Below, piece after piece: positions 49,571 through 63,573 of a stretch of DNA of 64,000 nt (position 1 is the stretch's first letter; each line of letters opens with the position of its first letter). Location: NCBI GenBank assembly GCA_905182995.1, contig CAJJDP010000084.1, forward strand, positions 168,024 to 232,023, given 5' to 3'. This DNA is from Paramecium octaurelia. Taxonomy: Eukaryota > Ciliophora > Oligohymenophorea > Peniculida > Parameciidae. The translations under genes and the position numbers were made by a program. The notes beneath the pieces were generated by a model that worked only from the letters and a program-made list of their open reading frames with translations, was not told the origin of the DNA and made no database searches.

Positions 49571-51438
49571 TCAATATTGGGTATTGGTAGATTCCTTAAG
49601 TTCCTCAGTGATTGTAGCCAGATCCTTACTTAATTGAACTCTACTTTGTTTGGCAGTAGTGGATCCATTACCTTTCCAATCAGAGTTATCCCCATTCCAA
49701 CTTTTTTGATTGATAATACAAATACTTATCATCTGATTCAACTTGTCCAAATGTTCCTGAAACAACATTGTACACCATTTAAAGTGCAGAGGAGTCCATA
49801 GATTAGGATGTTTTGATCAGAACTTCTTCAAATTGATTGTCTTCCTGTAATTGAGGTTACGGTGCCTTTTCTAATTTTTACACATTTGTACTCTTTTTAT
49901 TGATCTAAATTAAATATACTTAAATTGATATACACTTGCTTCATTCAAAGGAATAACTTCGAATCCTTGTTCATTCTTCTTCACTTCTTCAAACCCATCT
50001 CCTCTTATAATGATCTCTTCTTCAAATCCATTCTAACTCTATCCATCCCAATCGCATGAATCCTTCTCTTGTAATTACTGAATAGACTAATTAAGGGATG
50101 GATGATCACCAGATCTATAGGAACTGATATCTTCATCTAAATGAACTAATGGGTTTTCGAATTCTTCTAGTTCAATTTATTCATCAATTTTTTGATAAAT
50201 CAAATCTTTAAATTATGTAGTACCTTAAATCTGTTAAATAGTCCAAATTTCGAGGATAGATACTTTGGCTTATTTGAGAGGCATCAACTCTCCAGGTTCA
50301 TAGGTTTTATCATGATTTTTGCATTATACATTAAGGAGATCCTAATTTAGGAAAAGTCTAAATTCCTTTGCCAATTCTCCTCCAAATCCAATGCCTTGTT
50401 TTAATTCTGGGTGCTTTGAATTTAGATATGTACACTGAGATCGAGTAAATTTATCATTTTTTGTTTTGTACACCTTGAATTATGGGAACATTTAAAATAT
50501 GCAATCTTCCTTGCTACCATTAGGCTGAGCATCATCTTTCCATTCAAAATTCGTATATGCTCCAAAAATATACTTACGATTAGCTTCTTCACACTAGATT
50601 AAGAATAATACACTTGTTTAACATTCAGTAAGAAGATGAGACAATAACTCAAAGTTCCTCTCATGAACATTGGTGGAGTAGAGTAGTTCCAGTTTGTTAG
50701 ACTCTTTGTGCATGAAACTCAAATACATAAATGCTATCCATTCTTGATTTAAGATGTGAGAGGGATGTTACAATTGGGGATTACGAAATAATTTCTATTC
50801 TCCTAGAAATTTATTGTAATAATAATCTTCAACAATTTCTTCTAACTATGCCATGTAATTATCAAAAAACTTAATTAACTACAAGATGGGAACATTGCCA
50901 TTAACTTTTTGGAATAATGAATCTACAAATGATTTGATCGGCTGTTCATTCACATTCTGCTTTCTCAACATCATATTGATAAACACTTGCATGCATTTGG
51001 TTGTCTATAAATAGGTGATTTCCATTGATGCAAATTGTTTGATCGCATCCTTGATATTCAAATTACCAAACAGGGAGACTATTAATACAATTAAAGAAAC
51101 TCTGTTTGGTAATCTTAATATTTCATTTTCTGATTTACCCAAAATGAAGACTTCTGATATTTGGAGCATTGTTTCATATTCGATCCCCTTCTACTCATTA
51201 TTTTGCAGTCCTAACAAAAACCAATACATGCTTTAACCCAAAATGGGACTTTCATCGAACATGTCAATGAAATTGTCTTCAAATAACAATAGTTACTTAC
51301 GAGATCTAGCAATTTTCATAATAAACTATACTCTGGGTTTGTAAGTGTGTGTCTCATAAAGGCTTGGTGAATGTACAACTTTTGGGGTTTCTCAAGATTG
51401 GTTTATATTTTTGTTCTGTTTGTCACACAATTACCCAT
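49571..51438 (-). CDS. TLDc-domain protein, MEAK7-like
   Basis: Predicted 595 residues; introns of 26, 29 and 25 nt. The TLDc domain lies at about residues 230-400: LELLYSTNVHERNFELLSH, VLFLIQCEEANRKYIFGAY, TNFEWKDDAQPNGSKEDC, FQMFPQFKVYKTKNDKF, IGFGGELAKEFRLFLN and AKVSILEIW. The N-terminal helical part and the start MGNCVTNRT match the MEAK7/TLDC1 layout. Gly2 and Cys4 make it a candidate for N-myristoylation and palmitoylation, giving membrane attachment. MEAK7 in animals binds the lysosomal V-ATPase and affects mTOR. The tail (about 400-595) is acidic and low complexity with DWDGQSQNGFEEE and DNSDWKGNGS. Confidence 0.85.
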
Positions 51439-51571
51439 GGTTTTGATTAATTTTTATATAAATACAAATTTTTATAATTATCAAAATTAGGAAAGTTTAG
51501 CCAAAATCGAGTGCGTTAGATAGAATATAATTTGAAAAGAACTTGTGAATTTACCTTATCAATTTATCAAA

Positions 51572-51874
51572 ATGAAATTAAATTTATATGAAATACTAAC
51601 TTTTTCCAACCTTGAGAAGACACTAATGAAGCAATTAAATAAGCATGATTTATTCTTGTTGGACACTTAAAAGATGAAGTCTATACAGGGATAGACAAAT
51701 ATATTAATAAATTATTTATTATTAGATTCAAAGCATCAGAATATTGAAGGTCACTATGAATTATTTAACCAGGCCATTGCAATAATTAGTGGACTTGAGT
51801 TAATGCAGACATTTGATTTTGTATTCTAAATGGATTAATTCTCATCATATTCATCATTTAATTAATCTATTTGA
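51572..51874 (+). CDS. Short ORF, doubtful
   Basis: A 100-codon frame starting MKLNLYEILTFSNLEKTL with a plausible helical pattern, ending in TGA. No family recognised. With TGA as the only stop, frames of this length arise by chance in AT-rich DNA, so it may be a relic or noise. It sits at the edge of a degenerate region. Confidence 0.3.
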
Positions 51875-53052
51875 ATATCCTGATTAATAGAGAGTTTATT
51901 CTTTTAGAGCCAGATAATTTATTATTGCAATAATCTTGTATTAGATGGATGATCTATAATATAATTCAAGAATTAAAATCAATAAATTAATATAACAAAT
52001 ACACCCTATTATTTAATTCAAGCATTTTAAAATTTAATGGTACAACTAAATTCTCATTCAAGATAATCTGTATTTCTATAATTTAATAAATTTATTGTAT
52101 ACTATTTAATCAATAGGGTAAAGTATACCTATGGTGTTTTCAATTTTGTACATTCCTAATATTTAATCTGGATTAATGAGGCTACAAAGTAGCATTTATA
52201 TTACAAATTGATAATAAAATAGAGAAATATAAAATTAATAAATAATTAAATTGAGCTTAGATGAAATAATCTTGAAAATAGGAATAAAAAGTTAAATAAA
52301 ATTGAAATATATGATCTTCATTAACTGAAATGATATAGAGCAAATAATTAAGAAATTATGAGTATCACTCTTTTAAACTTCATTATAATTTTAGATTGCT
52401 CCAAAATATCGAATTTAAATAAGGTAACTTGAGAATTGAATTTAATATTAAGTCTGATTGGGAATAAAGAGAAATCTAAATTAAACATTGAATAGACCCT
52501 GATTTTAACTATTAAACTTAATTAACTTCGCTTTAATAGAAAATTAATTTGAAGGTATTTAATGAGGAGTTTATAGGTTTCTTAATCCAAATTCTTTAAT
52601 CTTATACTTTTAATGAATAAGACTCTGATTATTATTCAAAATTATTTTTAGTACTTATCATGAATTTAACAAATATAATTAGATCTTAGTTTAATAGAAA
52701 TAGCATTAAGTCACAATAGAATATTTACATTCCAATTTTTATTGACTAGTTAATCAGTATCAATTAATCGTTACCTACTATCCGTAATTTTCACTCAAAT
52801 TTTCTTATTTGAAGATTAATATAAATTCACTGAATAACTTTGATATAATTTATAGAAGGAGATTTGGAACCCAACCAATGGTGATTTCAGATTTTTATCC
52901 TAAATTTACAAAATTTAGTCTATAGTCTACATATATATATAATTGTCCTCTTTAAATCTTGAAATTTATTATTAAACCTCTATAGATTAACCCACTCTTA
53001 GGTTAGAAATATTTAATTCAAATAAATGTATCTAACTTATTAATAAATTATT
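51875..53052. other. AT-rich stretch before the lectin gene
   Basis: About 1.2 kb with no supported gene. From 52561 it is part of the duplicated segment. Short hydrophobic frames (for example near 52358, MSITLLNFIIILD, like a signal peptide) may be remains of lectin-family paralogs, but TGA stops interrupt them. Confidence 0.4.
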
Positions 53053-55347
53053 ATGCTAATACTTCAATTAGCTTTATAAATATTTTCTGTAAACGCTGGT
53101 CATTAATTCGAGTCAGGATACTTCACTCAATTCAATTATGCATAAAATCTGTCTTTAATTTTATTTGCTTCTTCAATGAAATTTAGGTCAGAGGAATTTT
53201 TTGTTCCATTTGCATAAGAATTCTCCTCAATACCAGATGTTTACTTAAATATCGCTTTATTGGATATGGCACTATAATTTCCTCAAGGATATTCACTAGA
53301 TATAACAAGCATCACCACACTTGGTAAATTGATAAACTTATATTTAGGTTTCACAATGAAGACAGTTGGTGAGAGTCCTTGGTTATATTTTGGAATCAAT
53401 TTAAATTGGTTTGCTTTTAATGATGACAGCGTTTAAGTTATAAACCATTTAAATATCACTAATCCATTTTAGTAATATACTCATTCATATATTAAAAATT
53501 TGAAGATAAATGTGGCCATAGCTAATTTTGTTAGTTATTATGCTGAAGGACCTTAATTTAATAATTTAACGGTATAAAAATTATATTATATAGGGATTAT
53601 CATTAACAGATCAAACTGTGACTATAAGTCTCTACAGCAATCTTAAATAATTTGGTGATTAAATATTATTGGCCTCATCTGATCTAGTTTTAGTAGGACC
53701 AACAATCACAAGTACCTTACCTTATGGTTCAAGTCAAACTGTGAATTTTCCATCAGGATGGGAAACTACAATGTGTCATCCAAATCTTCTTGGGCTTTTT
53801 CATGATGGAACTGATTTTAACATAAGGTTATCTGGAAGAGTTTCATATACTACCTAAATAGATCTTGGATTTTACCCATGTAATAAATAAATTATTATTT
53901 AAGGGCATGACTCAATAATTTTATCAATCTAATACAATTATTTTTGTATAAATNAATGAGGAGTTTATAGGTTTCTTAATCCAAATTCTTTAATCTTATA
54001 CTTTTAATGAATAAGACTCTGATTATTATTCAAAATTATTTTTAGTACTTATCATGAATTTAACAAATATAATTAGATCTTAGTTTAATAGAAATAGCAT
54101 TAAGTCACAATAGAATATTTACATTCCAATTTTTATTGACTAGTTAATCAGTATCAATTAATCGTTACCTACTATCCGTAATTTTCACTCAAATTTTCTT
54201 ATTTGAAGATTAATATAAATTCACTGAATAACTTTGATATAATTTATAGAAGGAGATTTGGAACCCAACCAATGGTGATTTCAGATTTTTATCCTAAATT
54301 TACAAAATTTAGTCTATAGTCTACATATATATATAATTGTCCTCTTTAAATCTTGAAATTTATTATTAAACCTCTATAGATTAACCCACTCTTAGGTTAG
54401 AAATATTTAATTCAAATAAATGTATCTAACTTATTAATAAATTATTATGCTAATACTTCAATTAGCTTTATAAATATTTTCTGTAAACGCTGGTCATTAA
54501 TTCGAGTCAGGATACTTCACTCAATTCAATTATGCATAAAATCTGTCTTTAATTTTATTTGCTTCTTCAATGAAATTTAGGTCAGAGGAATTTTTTGTTC
54601 CATTTGCATAAGAATTCTCCTCAATACCAGATGTTTACTTAAATATCGCTTTATTGGATATGGCACTATAATTTCCTCAAGGATATTCACTAGATATAAC
54701 AAGCATCACCACACTTGGTAAATTGATAAACTTATATTTAGGTTTCACAATGAAGACAGTTGGTGAGAGTCCTTGGTTATATTTTGGAATCAATTTAAAT
54801 TGGTTTGCTTTTAATGATGACAGCGTTTAAGTTATAAACCATTTAAATATCACTAATCCATTTTAGTAATATACTCATTCATATATTAAAAATTTGAAGA
54901 TAAATGTGGCCATAGCTAATTTTGTTAGTTATTATGCTGAAGGACCTTAATTTAATAATTTAACGGTATAAAAATTATATTATATAGGGATTATCATTAA
55001 CAGATCAAACTGTGACTATAAGTCTCTACAGCAATCTTAAATAATTTGGTGATTAAATATTATTGGCCTCATCTGATCTAGTTTTAGTAGGACCAACAAT
55101 CACAAGTACCTTACCTTATGGTTCAAGTCAAACTGTGAATTTTCCATCAGGATGGGAAACTACAATGTGTCATCCAAATCTTCTTGGGCTTTTTCATGAT
55201 GGAACTGATTTTAACATAAGGTTATCTGGAAGAGTTTCATATACTACCTAAATAGATCTTGGATTTTACCCATGTAATAAATAAATTATTATTTAAGGGC
55301 ATGACTCAATAATTTTATCAATCTAATACAATTATTTTTGTATAAAT
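52561..55347. repeat. Exact 1,393-bp direct duplication around a single N
   Basis: Bases 52561-53953 and 53955-55347 appear identical wherever compared and are joined by one N at 53954, exactly as at 6406. Almost certainly unmerged overlapping contig ends. Confidence 0.93.
53053..53953 (+). CDS. H-type-lectin-like secreted protein (copy 1, cut by N)
   Basis: Same reading frame as the gene at 54447, with the intron at 53572-53593, ending at the N without a stop. It starts MLILQLALQIFSVNAGHQF, a signal peptide. It is the left half of the assembly duplication, so it is probably not a separate gene. See the full copy for domains. Confidence 0.7.
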
Positions 55348-55783
55348 GGTGCATATTTTGATCTAGCAATATTTGAAGGCTTAACACAAACTAATTATTT
55401 TGATACGAAAAGTGAAATAGAGAATCATGTGGAAATTTAAAATGAACTACAATTAAAATCAAAATGTAGAAGAAGAAATTAAAATCCCTGAAGGTATTTA
55501 ATCAATAAAAATTAATTATTTTTGGAAATGCTTAGAAAATTAATAATTAAAGATACAAATATTTTGTACGCGAGACATTCAATAATAGTACACATATTCT
55601 AATATCTAATGTAATGTAGGGAAAACTAATACTGTAAGGCTATCAGCAAAGTATTTGTTAACTACAAATACTTAATAATATCTTAAAATTACCAAAACTT
55701 CAACCTCAATGACAGCAACCTAAAGAATCAAATCATCAGGCCTATTCTAAAAACTTTTATACAAAGTTGAATTGATACTATGA
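54447..55783 (+). CDS. H-type-lectin-like secreted protein, apparent frameshift near 3' end
   Basis: Signal peptide MLILQLALQIFSVNAG, then FESGYFTQFNYAQNLSL, FFVPFAQEFSSIPDVYLNIALLD and ESPWLYFGINLNWFAFND, which follow the H-type lectin layout (aromatic strand, PF..P.V, a W near the end). A 22-nt intron lies at 54966-54987. The frame continues through PSGWETTMCHPNLL, GFYPCNKQIII and FEGLTQTNYFDTKSEIENH to a TGA at 55489-55491. Clear coding resumes one frame over from about 55474 (VEEEIKIPEGIQSIKINYFW, CLENQQLKIQIFCTRD, NVGKTNTVRLSAKYLL) to the TGA at 55781-55783. No allowed intron repairs this, so there is a frameshift or sequence error near 55,450. Cysteines suggest an extracellular, disulfide-rich protein. 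Confidence 0.65.
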
Positions 55784-56992
55784 TTGAATCATTCATAAGA
55801 TAAATTAAATATTCAATATTTTTCAATTGCAAATCTTTGAATTTCATTCTTTTTCATCTTAAAATTATGCTGGTTAATGGAATAAAAGTGTATTCATTAT
55901 TTTTCAATATTTGAATAACGTTTGAAATTTTACCTTTTAATAATGCTCCTCATCAATAGTAATTTTAGAAATTTCCCTAAATTTTCTAAAGTTTAAAAGA
56001 CCTTTTAAATAATATTATGGTTTTAAGAAATTGGTAAATCAATATCTAAATTAGAACTTTGGATTTTAATATTTAATTTTGATTTATCAAAACTAATAAA
56101 GCATATGACTATAAATCTCTTAAGAACAAGTGAACTTTCTTACTGAATTATATAAGCACTTTACTAAAGTACAAATAAGAAACCTAAATCAATTTATAAG
56201 GATAGTCCAGTTGAAATCTTAATAAAGATGAAGATTTATTGGTTATTTAAATTCAATTTTTTACACAATATTTATAAAATAAATAAAAAAATATTCTGAT
56301 TAGTCTTTCCTTAATAATATAGAATTAGAATTTGGAACACGGAATTAGATCAATATGGAAATTAATACCATTGGATTTTGGATTTTTTAAGTCTAAGATC
56401 GATTCAAAAAATATGCCAGATGAAGATATAACATTAAATATACCCAATCAATATCAAATAGCTCCAAATGTTAGTAGCTTAGCCGCGCGACTTCCCACAT
56501 ACTATTTAACAAATGAATTGCAATTTAATTGAAGGGCTTTTCAAACATTTCGCACCTATTTTCTGATTTTACATTGAAAATATTGGATAAAGCCTAAATT
56601 ATACACCTACCATGTATTATATTATGTATTACGCTCTCTAAAAACTTATAATAGAATCAATTTTGTTTCTTCAAGTTTATTAAAATATTGATGATACTAT
56701 GATACAATAAATCTTTATTATAATGGCTTAACTACGAATTAGAATGAGAATAATTGATTCTATGGTATTATAAGAAAATTTGAATGTATATATTTCTGAA
56801 TTCACAATCGGAGCATCAATACTTTGTTGAAGTCTTCAAATCAAATTAATTTAGCAGAAGTTATAATTTGATTCTGAAATCGTCACCATAGAGTTACATT
56901 AGAAAATGTGATGAGAAGAGAATGAAATGAAGAATGAAAGAATAGTCATAATGATTAGAATTCATCTAACTTTACATTTTATCAAATATATC
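55784..56992. other. Probable decayed lectin-family sequence
   Basis: 1.2 kb without an intact gene. Pieces look coding in changing frames: a NYAGQWNKSV segment near 55,880, and 56,332-56,532 with MPDEDITLNIPNQYQIAPNV, reminiscent of the lectin above. TGA stops and frame changes interrupt them. I read it as a degenerate paralog, with low certainty. Confidence 0.35.
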
Positions 56993-58094
56993 TCATTTCC
57001 TCTTTCTTCTTAAATTCTAATCTTTTAATCCAAGCTCCTCAATCTTATTACGAGAACTGTAACTATTGACACATCACAAATACCTTTGAGCCGCTTCGTC
57101 ATCTCCCTTCAACATCAGTGCTTTGTCCTCTCTATAAATTGAATCACTTGGTAGTATATAGGCTGGTTCCTTCCATGGTTAGATGGGATCATCTATTCTC
57201 CACACTACTTCGCCATCAATTTCAAAATGAGACAGCCATGACCCTGAGCCTTTTGATAAGGTGAACACTTGATCTTCATCGTCATCATCAGTCTTTTTTA
57301 ATAATATTATTATTACATTAATTAATTTATTTATTTTAACATCCACCAAATCTGAAAGTGGTTTCTATTACTGAGACCAAAACATCAGCTTGTTTTTGAT
57401 CTTCTAAGCACTCCCTTCATACACATAACTGAAATTGATTTGAGCAACCAATTTGTCTTACACACACTTTATTGTGAAACTATCCAATTTATTTAAAATT
57501 CGATCTCCCTTCATTAACCCATTGATAATCATAGCTGGTACTTTTATTTCATACAGTTTTCCATCTGCAAATTTTATGTATTTCGGTTTAAGATTCTTAC
57601 CAATGATCTAAGTTATGGTCGGATGGATTTCAGCCAACACTTCTTCTGAGCCATAGATTTACCACCCATCTCCATAGATTTAATATAATGTTGTTGGAGG
57701 GTCTGCCTTGATGAATTCACAATAAAATGCAGTGCCATCCTCCTTCACTTTTTGGCATGTCTCTCCAACCATAGGATCGATGGGTGCCAATGACCTCAAA
57801 TAAGTGTGGGTCCCATGTAGATAGGCAATTTCATTTGCCACTACCAATTGCATTCTCTAGAGGGGATCCTTGCACTTTGCTGCCTCTGTCAGATAAATGT
57901 GGGCATAGTCGTGATCACTTATTGCTATTAAAAATATACAATGTCAAGCACTCATTAGCTGTTTTGGGAGCTGTTAAACAGATGGGTTTTGGAATAGTAG
58001 CTAAATTGAAATCTCCCTTAGCTATTTTTGAACCAATTTATTTTAGCATTGCTCCTGCTATCTAAAATAGCTTTGTATCATCCTCCTAATTCAT
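56993..58094 (-). CDS. Oxysterol-binding-protein-related protein (ORD domain)
   Basis: Predicted 352 residues; introns of 22 and 21 nt (a further in-frame 24-nt intron near the acidic DDDDEDQ part is possible). It starts MNQEDDTKLFQIAGAMLK. ORD features: LATIPKPICLTAPKTANECL, GTHTYLRSLAPIDPMVGETC (the NPxLGET equivalent), YIKFADGKLYEIKVPAMII and SWLSHFEIDGEVVWRID. ORPs exchange sterol or phosphatidylserine for PI4P at membrane contacts. The usual EQVSHHPP signature is replaced by CEFIKADPPTTL: the two histidines that grip the PI4P phosphate are missing, so ligand choice may be changed. No PH domain or FFAT is seen. Confidence 0.82.
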
Positions 58095-58269
58095 ATGAAC
58101 ACCACCTTTTCAATATAGACATTGCGCATTTACCATTTTTGTGAGCCATCGGATGTCTCGGATACTACTTATCTTTCTCAAACTTTTATCTCCAACTTTA
58201 ATTCATAAAAATAAATTTTCAAAAAGCTTTCAAGAAGAAATTAATTCATTTTAACATTTATATAAAAAT

Positions 58270-58275
58270 AAAAAA
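58270..58275 (-). terminator. Pol III T6 terminator of tRNA-Glu
   Basis: Six A on the plus strand (T6 on the coding strand) starting four bases past the tRNA 3' end. Confidence 0.8.
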
Positions 58276-58279
58276 TTAT

Positions 58280-58350
58280 TCCGATACCGGGGATTGAACC
58301 CGGGTCCCCAGGGTGAGAACCTGATATCCTAACCACTAGACTATACCGGA
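58280..58350 (-). tRNA. tRNA-Glu (anticodon CTC)
   Basis: A 71-nt cloverleaf on the minus strand. Acceptor TCCGGTA pairs with TATCGGA (one G-T). The D arm has AGTGGTTAGGA, the anticodon stem CAGG/CCTG carries TTCTCAC with anticodon CTC, and the T arm is CCGGG-TTCAATC-CCCGG. No intron. It reads GAG and is followed by a T6 run. It is distinct from the suppressor-type tRNA-Gln species (anticodons TTA/CTA) that decode TAA and TAG in this organism; none of those is in the window. Confidence 0.95.
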
Positions 58351-59521
58351 ACTGTTAACGTGAACATTCCATTCTCCATTATATAAGGAACAACATGTAA
58401 TTTAATTTATATAAATCATTTTCTAGTACTATTCCTTAATTTATTATGACTCTCATGAATCTATACTAATTTCCTATACAACAAGAAATTCCAACCCATA
58501 TCCTTTCTTCATAGGGTGTATAATCCATTATGATCGCTCCCAAAACATTATTTGATATCTATTTACAATAAATACTATTTATAGTGGGAATTTATAAATA
58601 AAATCCTGTATATTATTTAAATTCTTAATGATCTCCCTCTTGGTTTGAATCGTTTCCCTCCTCTACTAAGGATGTCCATGAATTAGGTACTTCTTTAATG
58701 GCGTATAATCAATTACTCCAATACTACTCATTTCCAATTTGTACCTAACGTCTGATAAAATCTTCCTACTTATCCAGATTATCCATTATCAACATTTTCA
58801 CTATCACCATCATTACGATTGGTTTTCTCATAAAATTGGCACTTTAATTTGGCTAAATCAGTCAATCAAACAATTCCATTCTCTCATCAACCTATTCCTA
58901 TTTATATCGCAAATTCTCTTCAGCCATCAAATATCTATATCTATATTCTATTTCTTCCAATCATGTCTGATACTTATCGACTCTACCATATTAAGTAGTC
59001 AATTAATTTTAAATATGCAATAGAAATTAACTATTAATTTACAGTTTGAGACCATCTTAAAATTGAATACACCATTCTCTTTTTCAACCCTGACTTTCAA
59101 TTTAGAGAATTTAACTCCAAATTAGACTAGCCTTTTTATAGATTTCCTTCTCTATCTAATTCAATAATTCTATTAAATTTTCAAAGGTTCCTTTCAATTC
59201 AAATTCCTCTTATTTCATTAGCAACATACACATTCATCTTTCTGAAATCCTTGTAAGCATTTACAATGATCGATATATCTGTAATGTGTTATTCTTTACC
59301 TCAGCAAATAATGTTGATAGTTAAACCCTATTTAACAGTTGAAATCTTAAATTCCAATAATAACTATTGTTCAAATGCCTCTCATCTTAAATAAAGATAA
59401 TAATTGAATCACTACCTTATTGTTATATGATATGGTCCCAACTACCAAATTGCCAATATCAATACAGTTACCCTCATCAAATAAAGTTAATAAACAGATT
59501 ATAATGCATAATAAATTATAA
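58351..59521 (-). other. Coding region of unresolved structure (one or two small genes)
   Basis: Between the CHIP gene and the tRNA the minus strand shows several exon-like stretches I could not join into one model. About 59,350-59,210: LEFKISTVKQGKEQHITDI and SIIVNAYKDFRKMN after a 27-nt intron. About 59,220-59,100: EFELKGTFENLIELLNQIEK. Then RVEKENGVFNFKMVSN, followed by a TGA near 59,000. About 58,970-58,870: a helical IEYRYRYLMAEENLRYKQEQ. About 58,865-58,728: LTDLAKLKCQFYEKTNRN to a TGA at 58728-58730, which overlaps the ATG of a 92-codon frame (58731-58453, MSSIGVIDYTPLKKYL). The helical heptad pattern suggests a small coiled-coil protein. Family unknown. Confidence 0.45.
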
Positions 59522-60440
59522 TCAAAATTCTATGTCTGCATAGTTTTCACCAGATTAAAACTCAAAAGCCCATGGGTTATTAAGTAGGAAATCCTAGGTT
59601 GCTTGTTTGATATTATGGTTTGGATAAAACTCTCCGCTGATAGGTTACCTTGTACAAGGATCAACAGGTCCATTTTTCTAAATTGCTTCAATTAACATAT
59701 CTCTCTCATAAGTTTGACCTGCATCTGTAACTACTGGGTTCTCCATAATTTCCTATTTCAATAGTACAACTATATTTACAAATGTGATTTTGCATATCAA
59801 ATAACTTGGAATATCGTAATTCTATTTTTAATTCGGATTTCCAATAGAATTAATAAATGCATGAATTTCCTTCTATCTTTCCTCCTCATTCAAGTCTTCT
59901 CTTTATTGTAAATACTTTGTGTAATTGTCGATTGCTTATCTCTTTTTATGATCTTCCAACTCTTTATTCTTGTACCAAAGTAACTTTTTTGCTCTATAGA
60001 TGTACTTACTCAATTCATCCTCATAATATTGTTTCTTCTATCCTGCACATAAAGTTCTGGCCTTAGTCAACCTATGAATAGCTGTCTCGATATCATGAGT
60101 GTTATCCTGCGACTTCCCTCTTTCTGCCAATACTTATCCACACAATAAATGAGCTTTGATATTTTTATCATCCAACTCAATTGCCATAATTGCGTCCTTA
60201 TACGCCTATGAATACATACATTAATGCTTTTACCTGTTCTAAATTCCCCAACTTTTTATAGGCCAAACCTCTTGATCTGAAAAAAGAACTTTCTGTGCCA
60301 TCTGTCAATTCAATGGCTCTGTCATAAAATTAAATTGCCTTAGTATAATCTCCCTTTTCAAAGGACATATCCCCCAATATGCACCAATATTGTCCCTATG
60401 TCTCTGAGTAATCGGCGAGTGATTTTTTCACACTTTGCAT
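59522..60440 (-). CDS. STUB1: CHIP: TPR and U-box ubiquitin ligase
   Basis: Predicted 287 residues; introns of 28 and 27 nt. The N-terminal 130 residues hold TPR repeats (SFEKGDYTKAIQFYDRAIEL, FFRSRGLAYKKLGNLEQ, AYKDAIMAIELDDKNIKAHL). A charged coiled-coil follows (KNKELEDHKKRQAIDNYTK). The U-box is at about 205-280: SYLICKITFEIMENPVVTDA, GQTYERDMLIEAIQ, GPVDPCTRQPISGEFYPNHN and IKQATQDFLLNNPW, ending SGENYADIEF. CHIP docks Hsp70/Hsp90 tails with its TPRs and ubiquitinates their clients. Length and layout are as in animals. The exact stop rests on a TTTT run at the GAGTTTTAATC site. Confidence 0.93.
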
Positions 60441-61480
60441 TTTCTACAAATTGGGTGGCTACTATAGGATTTACTTATATATACCTTTGGAACTTGATCT
60501 CTAAACTATTGATTTGTGTAAGGTGGTCTTGGGACTCCCACTCTGATCCCTGGTCCTGGAACAAAGATATCTTCAAAAATGAAAAGTGGGAGGTCAGATC
60601 TAAATATATTACTAACAAATGGGAACATTAAATTAATTCTAATTGAATTTCCTATTGTGTTCTTAATCAACCAGATTAAAAGATCTAGATTTTTCTTGAA
60701 TAATCTAGAACAATTAAAAAATGAAATTTCAAATAGAATGTTCTAAACTACCAATAAATCATATCTATACAATTAATATCCATATCGATTAATATATATA
60801 AAAAATAATCAACCATGCATCATTTCCAATTCTCTACTTCAAAAGTATGGTGTTAAATTGCATTTAAATTCTTGATCAAATTTAAATATGAATTATTTTT
60901 TAATTTCATTTCTAAACCAATAATTAGAAATAATGAAGCAATTATCATTTGTTTATAATTACTCCAATTAGGATGGAATTGTCTATTTGTTTAGATTAAA
61001 AGGTTCCAAAAATTCAACTTTATTATTGATTTTGAATTCATGATATTATATTAAAAGTTATATACAAATTGGATTGAGAATTATCTATGATATACATTAT
61101 TCTATATTCAGATTTATCATTTCATTTCATTTAAAACTAAAACTATTTAATTGAAGAGCTAAAATTAATTAAGTAAAGGAATAATGAATTTATAAATAAA
61201 TGTAGAATGTGAAAATCTCATTGAAAACATAATTAACCTATTGAAATTAGACTTGAATGAATAATTATTTTACTACTGTAGGGGTATTGATCACATATTT
61301 ACTTAACTTGATAAGATTATTGATTAATTAGGTTATTGTTAATGGAGAGTTTGACTTGTTTTTTGATTTTCATAGGAATTAAAGTGTAGATACGATCGCA
61401 TAATTAATTAAATCTATTATTCAATTAATTTTACTCTTGAATTAAATTACTTTAATAATCATTAAAAAAGTGAAACAAGT
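60441..61480. other. Intergenic between divergent genes
   Basis: About 1 kb of AT-rich DNA between the starts of CHIP and the DYRK kinase. No supported coding frame, RNA gene or repeat. Confidence 0.45.
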
Positions 61481-63546
<2,066 letters not shown>

Positions 63547-63573
63547 CAATTATTTTATAATTTATTTTTTAAT

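Noticed and set aside
53669..53857. Identical 62-residue frames here and at 55063-55251
   Set aside because: Internal piece of the lectin-like gene, doubled by the N join at 53954.
57784..58065. 93-residue plus-strand frame
   Set aside because: Antisense to the well-supported oxysterol-binding-protein gene.
59371..59521. C-terminal extension of CHIP past 59522
   Set aside because: It arose from miscounting a T in the GAGTTTTAATC run; with four T the protein ends at the TGA at 59522-59524 with a family-like end.
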